From Schizochytrium sp. TIO01 (lineage: Eukaryota > Sar > Bigyra > Thraustochytrida > Thraustochytriidae), in assembly GCA_004764695.1 (NCBI GenBank), contig SMSO01000031.1, forward strand, positions 4,945,048 to 5,009,047: a stretch of 64,000 nt of DNA, read 5' to 3'. Shown here one piece after another: positions 21,911 to 30,434 of the stretch. The first letter of the stretch is position 1. Each line of letters opens with the position of its first letter. Position numbers and translations under genes: made by a program. Under the pieces are notes generated by a model. It saw nothing but the letters and a program-made list of their open reading frames with translations, was not told where the DNA came from and did not search any database.

Positions 21911-22056
21911 GGCTTGGCTTGGGCTTTCTTTCTTCTTGGCTCTGCCTGGCGTTGGCAGTGGATGAGCGACTCTGGTGGCTTGGCAAGTCTGTCCGCCGCT
22001 GCGGCTTTTGAGCGGAGCTCACGAAGGGCCAGCAAGCCAGAGCTGCGAAGGATGGT

Positions 22057-22240
22057 TGGATGGATGGATGGATGGATGGTTGCAAGTGGCACGGAGCGAA
22101 GGAATGAGCGATGAGTGCACGAGGCACGAGCTGGTCAGCTCATAGCTGCAGCGTCGTCTCGGTGGCGTGCTGCGTCCAAGGTCTGGTGGACTTCGAGGCG
22201 GATTGATGGATGTATGGATGGATGGATGTATGGATGGATG
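22057..22240. repeat. Two (GGAT)n arrays flanking a unique stretch
   Basis: GGAT arrays lie at 22057-22079 and 22201-22240, about 120 bases apart. The second has TGTA interruptions. Confidence 0.85.
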
Positions 22241-23636
22241 CAAGAGGGAAACCGAAGCTCGCGAGAAGGCCTTGGCTCTGGCTTGCGTTCAAGCTGCTGT
22301 GCATTCATTCCTTTATGCACGCAGATGGTATGCAGGTACCTACATCCGTCGTGGTCAAGGTTCTCGAGGCAAGCCACTTACCAGAAGACCTCGCTTGATG
22401 TGAACTTGTGTAGGGGTTCTGACACCAGCAAGAGCGCGGCTCTGGAGGGCGATGTAAGTCAGAGGACTCTGTAAGCGTTGGGTTTATGACCTGGACTTGA
22501 AGCCACATGCACACGAGAGCACCACCAGGTACCCGCCTGCCTCAGGTTAGTGCAGTTCGTTTGGTTTGTTTGCTTCGGTGGAGGCGTGGATAACTTGAAG
22601 GCAGGGAGGTTGAACTGCCTATGGGTAGGTCTTGCTTTCATGAAGAGTTTACAGGTGCACGAAGCCGCTCGAGACGGAGGAGGGCCTTCGTGGCACAGGT
22701 GCACCGCAATGGCCGGGGTGTTTGTTATTCGTGGCATGCGTAAACCCCTCCGCATCGGCGATGCTCTTCACAAGGACAGTGGCAGCTTGAGGTTTGTTTT
22801 GGGGCGCTGCTTGATCCAGGCCGACCTTGCGCTGCAGCAGAAGCCACGACGGGAAGTTGTCCTCGTTGTCAACCTCAATTCACTGCGAAAATGAAATTGC
22901 CTTTTGTGAGCAAAGAGTCAAAAGAGGTTTTGACGAAGTGTTAGAGCTCCCATAAATGAATACCTCAAATACCTACCGCTATATAGGTGGCAGTAGGTAA
23001 ACAGCTTAAAAAGAAAAGCTCACGTTTTCATGTAACAGGTTGAACGAACGAAATTGACCATTCAGCAACGTCCAAGAAACAGCGCTACACAGCCCCAATC
23101 AGTTAAATGATCAACGGAATGCAGGGTTATTGGTGCAGTGCATCAGCCGTAAAGGGGGGCTTTCTCACTACAATGGCCAAACCATCTTGTGTATATTATT
23201 ACATATATACTTTAAACAAATAAAGAATTATTTCTAAATTAAAATAAAAATTAGAAAGAAACGAAGAAACTTTGAAGAACAAATGAAATAAAATATTCTA
23301 TTGTTCACTTGGGGAAAAAAGGATGAAAAAGCTCACTTTCTAATTTATCATAGCTACTTCCTAGCAGACAGTAGAGATAGTATTTCGAAGTTCTCATTTT
23401 TCTTTTTACAGCCCTACTAAACTCATCTATTTCATCATTAAATGTTCCTTTTTATCTTTTCTTTGGAAAAACAAACAAACTCGGACGAAGTTAATCTTTT
23501 TTCTCTTTGTTTTTCTTCTTTAAACTTCAATAGGACTTCTCCGTAGGCCTCCCACCCCTACAGTATCGGGTAGCTGGTTCTAAGCGTACAGCACCTCGCG
23601 GGTCGGTCTGCGGGAACACAGTGGAGGAGAGGCGGC

Positions 23637-23829
23637 AAAGTGAGTTATAGGTGGAATAACCCATTTGCGAGGCTCCATGACAAGTAGAGTATAGGGGGGG
23701 AAGTGAAGTATAGGCAGGTCTTTCGGTCGAGAAGGCGACGGGGCGGTTTGGCTCAGTGTGTGGGGCCGCCTTACAGAAGGTTATAGGCGGCGAAAGTGGG
23801 TTATAGAGATTTGCGAAGTGCAGTATAGG
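23637..23829 (+). repeat. Six dispersed copies of an AAGTG..GTATAGG/GTTATAGG element
   Basis: A short element of the form AAGTG, one to three bases, then GTATAGG or GTTATAGG occurs at 23637-23651, 23681-23696, 23701-23714, 23776-23787 (5' half degenerate), 23792-23806 and 23815-23829. Spacing is irregular and all copies are on the same strand. This is not a simple tandem repeat. It could be a decayed minisatellite or a cluster of protein-binding sites. Confidence 0.6.
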
Positions 23830-24347
23830 AAGGCCACAAGTCGAGCAAAGCAGCGCAAGTGCGGAATGGCGATCAATCTCCGAAGCGAAAGGCTTCTCGC
23901 TCGCTCGCTCAGCGGACGCGGCGCGGACGCGATCCGGTGGAGCGGCGCTGCGCGAGGAAGTGCAGGCCCTCGAAGTCTGTTAAAAAAAGGGGGATTGCCC
24001 TCCCGCCCCTTGCACCCGGCTGCGGCTCTGGGCCCCATTGCCTGCGGTCGGCATCGGCGAGAGGACGACAGGGTTCATTCATTCATTCATTCTTTGATTC
24101 AAACCATTTCTTTCCGTCAGTGCCTCGCACTCACCCGAGGCCGCGAAAGCCCTCGTACGTGCAGGCATAGCAGCACGGAGAGGCAGGCCGAGGACAGCCC
24201 GCGTCTTCGCCGAGCCTCCATCGCACGCAGGCGCGCAGGCCAGAGCTACAGAGCCTCGGTCGGTCGGCGGCCTCGAATAGCTAGCTGTTCCTTTTTTTCC
24301 TGCCTCGAGCGGAACGCGAAGAGAACAAAAGAGCACTGCTCTCATTA

Positions 24348-24348
<1 letters not shown>

Positions 24349-24384
<36 letters not shown>
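24349..24384. repeat. (ATTG)n microsatellite
   Basis: About nine perfect units. Confidence 0.92.
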
Positions 24385-25126
24385 GTGTTTTTTTCATCCT
24401 AAAGAGAATAATAAAAAGTCATCGTTGTTGACTTTTGGGTGATTATAGATAATAATTGAGTGATCCATTGACTGAGTGATTGATTCATTCAATCAATCGT
24501 TCGTTTCGCTTTCGCTTGCAGGCCCGCTCGCTCCCCGCACTCGGTTGCTGGCTGGGTGAAGGACGTGCGTGCGGAGAAGCGAGGCGTGGAGCCTGTGGAG
24601 CACGGGTGGCGATTTTCTAATTCTTCTGGTGGACTGTTGTTGTATTTTTGTTTGTTTGCTACTTCAAGGACGGAAACCCTGGGCGTCGTCGTGGTGGAGG
24701 TTGAGGACGGGAAAACAGTCTTTGAAGAAAGTGGAACGCCGTCGGGCGGCTGGCTCAGCTACGTGTTTGCAATCGTAGATTGCGAACGACCTGGCCGGCC
24801 GACTGTGTGGAGAAGGCCTGGCTGGCTGGCTGGCTCGCTCGCTCCGTGAGCTTTGGTCCTTAACTACGGCAACAGGCTTGCTCGGGTTTGCACGTGGCGG
24901 AACGTCCTCTGACAACTGGCTGGATTGACTGGATAACATCTGCTCTACTTGCTACGCAGCGACGTGTGGACACGGTTGGCTACTTATTGAGGGAAATTGC
25001 AGCGGTGGTCTTTTCTTTTGTTCGACCAAAGATTAATATTAGGAAGAACAACGTGAGACATACGTGGACTGCAACAGGCAAGCAAGATTACCCCAAGAAT
25101 ATTTTGCCCCACTATATCAGAACAAA

Positions 25127-26860
25127 ATGAGCTCAAGACCTCGAGCGCATGGAGGCGCACAAGCTTCGGGTCGTAGCGAAGACCGCGGCATGTTCAGTGT
25201 GGCTGCCAAGACGCATGTTAGTGTGGTTGACCAACCTTACTCAGAATCAGAGAACGTAACCCGCGCTTTCAAGGGCGGACACCGCCTATGCATATGGGCG
25301 TTCTCAACGCGCGTAAACGGCCTCCCACAGGATTCTGTGCGGAGTTCTGAATTCAAGGTCGGTGAACACCAATGGCGTGTGGAATGCCACCCGGCCGGAG
25401 TTCGCTCGGAGGTCTCAGACTATGTCTCACTCTTTATTCGATACCTTGGCCCTGACGATCGAGTCACGGCACATTGGGAGCTTCGCTGCGTGAACAAAGA
25501 TCCAGATCGGCATAAGGAGCGTCGCTGGATTAAAAATGATACTCATAACGTCTTTAAGAAAAATAATCGCTGGGGATGGGACAAGTTTATGAAAAAACAA
25601 ATTATCCTCGACCCCACGGAAGGCTTTTTGCACCACGATGACTGCGCAATTTTTGAAGCAGGCGTGATGCTTAACTCCATGCACAAGACTCTAGCTAAAT
25701 CAGAACTCTTTAGACACACTCCTACCTCCACAGTAAGCGAAGATCTCGTGCGCATTCTAGAGTCTGGTGACCTCAGTGACGTAGAATTTGTCTTGGAGGA
25801 CGGGGGCGTGCGCCTCCGTGCACATCGACAAATTCTTGCTGCTCGAAGTAAGGTCTTTGCACGCATGTTCAGTGGGCTCTACATGGAGCATAAACCCTCA
25901 TCAGAGAAATCAAGCAGCGAAATCATGATTCCGGACATAGATGGTCCAGTTTTTGAAGAGTTGCTGTTTTTCCTCTACTCAGGAAGGCTAAAGACAGACT
26001 TGTTCAAGTATGAGAAAGAGCCACGTGAGCGTCGCAAAAAAAGGCGACGAGACGGGTCAACCAAAACAGTCGAAAACGTCGCCGTAGTGGAGACAGATGG
26101 AGCAACAGAGAACAACGAGGGAGAAGTGGAGTCAGGCATGATTGTGGAAGTAACATCAAATGGAGAAAGCTCCGTCCCGTTGTCATCACGTTTTGAGCAT
26201 TTTCGCTTTGTTTTGGGATTGTTACAAGCGGCCGACAAATATGAAGTTTCTGCATTACGAGAAACTTGCGAATTGTATCTTTGCAAGCTTGTAGACTCCC
26301 ACTCGGTCGTGGACTTAGTGATGCTTGCCGATATGTACAATGCAACCGAACTGAAAACCGAGTGTCTCGAATACATGGCTTGGCACCAACCGATCACCCT
26401 CACTCGAAGGCACATCAACAAGCTCAGCAAGCAGCTTTTGGTCGAAATAATGAAGATGAGTACAGCAGACGTGGCCAGCCACGAAGCGCAGGGTAAATGC
26501 GCGGAGTCTGTAAATCACCTGTTTGTCTCAAGTTTCATCGACTTCGTCTCTCCAGACTTTTCTACACTGGTGCAAGATTATTCCAAGAACGAACTCAAAT
26601 TACGGTTGGCATTATTTGCTGTCTCAACTAAGGGAGAGCGCGTCGAGCTTGAGCGCCGCCTTCTCGGTATTGTGAACAACACGCGATCTTCCACGACCCC
26701 TACATCGGCAAGCCGCGAGACATCATCACCTCAGCAGGACTGGCGTTCATCTAAACGATCATCAGACCACAGTAAACGCTCTGATTCATCAGCAGACGGC
26801 GAGGACTCACCGTCTCCTCCACGTACGCGAGGAGCAAACGGTGACGAACCTCACGAGTGA
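25127..26860 (+). CDS. MATH-BTB (SPOP-like) protein
   Basis: A 577-residue protein in the order MATH, BTB/POZ, BACK-like. Such proteins usually serve as substrate adaptors of CUL3 ubiquitin ligases: MATH binds the substrate, BTB binds CUL3. MATH spans about 35-190 (HRLCIWAFSTRVNG to YVSLFIRYLG). BTB starts at SGDLSDVEFVLEDGG (about 209) with RAHRQILAARSKVFARMFSG. The BTB fold is interrupted after FFLYSGRL by a charged insert (about 294-355) containing RERRKKRRR, then resumes at LGLLQAADKYEVSALRETC. BACK-like helices follow to about 470. The tail is disordered, Ser/Arg-rich. The frame is open back to a GTG at 25064, but the ATG at 25127 (ACAAAATGAG) is the likely start. Confidence 0.92.
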   Translation: MSSRPRAHGGAQASGRSEDRGMFSVAAKTHVSVVDQPYSESENVTRAFKGGHRLCIWAFSTRVNGLPQDSVRSSEFKVGEHQWRVECHPAGVRSEVSDYVSLFIRYLGPDDRVTAHWELRCVNKDPDRHKERRWIKNDTHNVFKKNNRWGWDKFMKKQIILDPTEGFLHHDDCAIFEAGVMLNSMHKTLAKSELFRHTPTSTVSEDLVRILESGDLSDVEFVLEDGGVRLRAHRQILAARSKVFARMFSGLYMEHKPSSEKSSSEIMIPDIDGPVFEELLFFLYSGRLKTDLFKYEKEPRERRKKRRRDGSTKTVENVAVVETDGATENNEGEVESGMIVEVTSNGESSVPLSSRFEHFRFVLGLLQAADKYEVSALRETCELYLCKLVDSHSVVDLVMLADMYNATELKTECLEYMAWHQPITLTRRHINKLSKQLLVEIMKMSTADVASHEAQGKCAESVNHLFVSSFIDFVSPDFSTLVQDYSKNELKLRLALFAVSTKGERVELERRLLGIVNNTRSSTTPTSASRETSSPQQDWRSSKRSSDHSKRSDSSADGEDSPSPPRTRGANGDEPHE

Positions 26861-28235
26861 CTTATCTACCTACTACCTACTTATTTTACGCTCTTTTCTG
26901 TGTTTTGAAAGGTTTTACAGGTCCATCTATGTTTGGCTGTCTCTTTCCCTTTTCAAGTATCCTTTCTCTCATCCATCAGCCATACCTCCCATCTGAAACC
27001 AAAACAGTGTGAATATACGCGATATATATATGCTCACGCATCTGTCCACTTGGAAACTAAACAAATTCGCAAACATGTGCATCCGCATGATGTCGTTTTT
27101 TAATTTCTCCTTCAACACTCATACTTTCATCTTTACTTCCTTTATACACCAATTCTTCTCGTCCATTCCCACTTCTCGATTTTGCTCAATTATAGCTCAT
27201 TCACTTCTTGAGGCCGCAAATTACAATGCAGCATGCACCTTTGAAGACGGTGCGTTAAACTTCATCAAAGTAGGTCTACATCCTCTCAGGTAGTGCGTAC
27301 CCGCTTCTCTCTTTGGGGGCTTTGTCTTTTGATATGTCAGGCCTGTTTGCATTTGCTTTTGAACACCTTTACAAATTTATTTTCTCATTTTCCCCTATTA
27401 TCTTTTGCTTTTATTCATGCATTATCATGGTCAGGAATCCATGGATAGATTTGCACATGATGTTGGTTTTTACCACTACTTTTTTTCCTTGCTCTAAATG
27501 TTCATGCTAGGCTCATTTATTCAATTGGAATGACATCCGACTTTTTTTAATTAATTTTTTAATTTTTTTTCCATTTTGCAAACAAACAAAATAAACAAAC
27601 CTGGAGTTTCTTGCTTTTTTTTAAATTTATTAGTATGTTGTTATATTATTCAGCTAATATCTTGGAACAAGCCAAGATTCACTATGGAGCAGGTTTTACA
27701 TCCATCTGAAATACTTCTAGTATGCTTGGAAAACACTAGTAAATGACAACGACATAGTTACATATTGACAGTATAAGATTCTTATAGGCAGAATCATTCC
27801 CTCAAGTGAATTGAGTCTTGAGAACAGCTGTGTATCTGTATCGCTAGTTAAGGGTGACCGAAGATTAACAAATGAATACAAGGTGTGCAAAAGAGTCCTC
27901 GGGGACTTCAGATCCGTTCGCACTTAGACAGGCAAGAACGTGGTCGCAAGAGAGTGAGCGATAATGAGAGTAGTCAATAAGGCAATTTAATGCGCTGCGC
28001 TGCCTGTGGAGTGAGCGCATTGCACGCCTACGGTTGACCTCACTGGTTACACCATAATTCGGAGATAGAGGCTTCTACTAATAAAAAAGTCGAGTCCATT
28101 GAAAAAATAGACTGCTATTCACGCGAAGTTGTTGAGGCCTTGTGAGGGTACAGCACTTCTCTTCGAAGCACGTACATGCAGACGTGAGAAGCACCGAAAC
28201 TTTTGCAGTCTTGCATAGAAGCGTTCAAAGGAAGT
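26861..28235. other. AT-rich spacer, no gene seen
   Basis: This T-rich spacer begins with clustered TACCTA motifs just after the MATH-BTB stop. Short frames (27009-27293, 27313-27510) are Phe/Ile/Ser-rich and look like shadows of AT-rich DNA. A TACTAAT at 28075 followed by AG sites might mark an intron in the 5' leader of the next gene. Confidence 0.5.
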
Positions 28236-30210
28236 ATGTCGCAAGCAAGACATAAGCCGACGACAAATGAGTTCTATCGCTCAATTCTTGACAATGCACT
28301 TCGTGAGGAATGGAAAGAAACAGCTCCTGATGAACACCAAGAAAAGGTTGCATCTGCGCAAAGGCTCTCAAATCTTTACGGGTACAGTAAAAACTCACAA
28401 GTAGTTCGAGAAAGAGCTCGACATTTAAAACACATTGGAAGCTCCCCACACACATTATTCCATACCAAATCCTCTAGGAAACCTAGTGCAGCTGCTCAAA
28501 CAGGTTTTCAGAACCGAAAACCTCTTTATAGATCTGTCTCCGCCTTAAGTGATGTCAGTCGGGGTATGCTTGACTCAGTAGTGGAGAATCTAGATAGTAT
28601 TGGCCAGTCTGGTTTTCAAGTTGAAGATGAGCGAGCCTCTGAATTAAGTAGCGACGATGGCCACGGGCTCTTTGACGAGTTACACTCTGAGATTCGATCA
28701 CCCTCACAACAAGCAAGCAAGTCAAAGCAACGCAAGCATCTAAAACAGAATAGACGTCTTCTTAATGCTGCGAACTCTATGCTACACCCAGGAGCACGGG
28801 CTCCACCATGGTATACTGGTTATCAGAACTCTGCAGCTGCACCGGCGTTTGCGAATCGAGAAATTTCACAACGCTTTGGTTACGGCTCAATGCTTAATTT
28901 CCAACGTTCTCAGAATGGAATCACAAACAAATCAGTAGATCTCGGTATCACAAATGTAACACTGAAAAATTCCTTGCCTAAATATCGTGGTGATGACGCA
29001 ATTATCGATGAATACAAACCCCCATTATCTGGTCAGCCTGGTGCGTGGCCCTTAGAAGGAGCTTACGTGTCAGGCTCTAATCTTCGTCCTAAGGAGGTTC
29101 TCCCTGAGCTTACCAAACATCTCAAGGAATACAATGTCCGGATTCGCGAAGGTGTCGAAGAAATGAATACTTCTATTATGCTCGAGCAGCATCAGGCGGA
29201 TCTTCATCGATCAACATTTGCTGCTGCACGTCCTAAAATTGAAATCCATCCTCTCACTGGCAAGCCGGTTGAATTGGCAAATCAACTTATTTCAGAAATC
29301 CCACGTATGCGCTATCTCCAAGGTGCAACTGTCCTCACGGAGAAGGTTGAAGACGAAACAGCATTGGAAAAGCTAATCGCTAAGCAACAGCAGCAACTTC
29401 ATGCCATGATTTCCCTCAAGTGGTCCGAATCTCTATACTTGTACAAGCTCCTCCGTGCTCTCTCTGTGCAACTACGACCTGGTCTAGACGAGTTTTTCAC
29501 GCTGATGAATGATATTCGTAATGCAGTCGCGAACACTGAAGAGCATCGAGATTCGTTGCTGATGATGACAGAGAGTAAAGTAAATGCTGCATTTGATCAC
29601 ACCGAAGGTTTCCTGGAATCAGTTGCAATAACGGACTCCTCCTTGTTAAACCTTGAGCGAAGTATTGAAGCTGAAACCGAATCAAAGTCACAACCTGGTG
29701 ATGAATCTGCTCATATTCTTCCTGGAAGTAAAATGATTGATCGCGAGACATTTGCTAATGTCGTGTGTGCACATTTTGAGCATGCTGACCGTCGGCGAGT
29801 TAACAAGTTGTACTCTGGTTTTGATCCTCACCGGATTGATGAGGTTGATTATCGTATAATTATGGCTACTCAACGCTGTTTCTGGAAGTATAACAGTGAA
29901 TCTATGAGCGACAAATTAATCTCCTTATTTGACATCATGGATAGTCATGATCAAAACGGAGTCATATCCGCCGATGATTTGTTGAGCATTTTGCGAACCT
30001 GCGCGGCAACTGAAAACGAGGAATTAGATATAATTGATGCTTCTCGAACGGCGCTAGGGCATGCCGTTATCGACCATACCTTATTGAGTGAACCTGGTTT
30101 TTTACACCGAGATGAATTTATCCAGGCTCTTTCGTACCTTCCAAGCGCAATGCCACTCTTGACCATGTTTGAAAAGCAACTTCAAAGTAGACTTGAAATC
30201 CTTCTTAACA

Positions 30211-30242
<32 letters not shown>

Positions 30243-30308
30243 CAACAACTGCAACAACAATCATTGCCATCTCGTGGAAGTGTCGCTTCGTCAAATGAAC
30301 ATAAATGA
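28236..30308 (+). CDS. Large protein with degenerate EF-hand and polyQ tail, unknown function
   Basis: A 690-residue protein. The first 250 residues are basic and Ser-rich, without domains. The middle (about 250-460) has a conserved-looking stretch (PGAWPLEGAYV, LRPKEVLPELTKHLKEYN) followed by helices. About 520-640 resembles a calcineurin-B-like EF-hand pair: HFEHADRRRVNKLYSGFD, then LISLFDIMDSHDQNGVISADDL. The second loop has Ser at position 1 but keeps D3, N5, G6, I8 and D12, so calcium binding is uncertain. The C-terminus has 13 Gln plus a further Gln run. Similar EF-hand proteins occur in axonemes and basal bodies, but that role is only possible here. The frame is open back to a TTG at 28203. 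The first ATG is at 28236. Confidence 0.8.
30211..30261 (+). repeat. CAG/CAA polyglutamine tract in coding sequence
   Basis: A pure CAG block followed by CAA units encodes 13 Gln, then Leu, then Gln. The mixed codons suggest selection or age rather than a fresh CAG expansion. Confidence 0.9.
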
Positions 30309-30434
30309 AATATCCTTACAGAATACCTTCTTAAATTAACAAGGCTTATTTCTATAGACTACTTACTCTACCTTTTACACTTATGCATATGCAAGTATCA
30401 TTGACATGTGCTAGAAGTACCAGTACATGATGAC

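Larger units (their letters stand above)
19956..25126. other. 5-kb repeat-rich spacer, no firm gene
   Basis: No protein family is recognisable. The left half is AT-rich with AAT, AAAC, CTTT and TTGA arrays. From 21 to 22.9 kb and 23.8 to 24.9 kb it is GC-richer and full of long open frames in several phases (for example 23758-24348 plus, 21669-22127 minus), as expected where stops are rare. Around 22.3-22.9 kb there are exon-like bits with a GTAAGT donor at 22452 and an open 3' frame ending at 22894 (EVVLVVNLNSLRK). I could not assemble a phase-consistent gene. The last few hundred bases are the 5' region of the MATH-BTB gene. Confidence 0.5.

Noticed and set aside
21669-22127. A 152-codon minus-strand frame rich in Lys, Gln and Pro
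   Set aside because: It is driven by the GCCTTT and GGAT arrays, and overlapping frames are equally open.
22323-22398. C2-domain-like fragment (VVVKVLEASHLPEDLA)
   Set aside because: It is a single short segment with a stop directly after it; a different frame over the same bases is also open and no C2 continuation is found.
23758-24348. A 196-codon open frame
   Set aside because: It starts at GTG, crosses a microsatellite, is Arg/Ser-rich in GC-rich DNA where stops are rare, and shows no domain.
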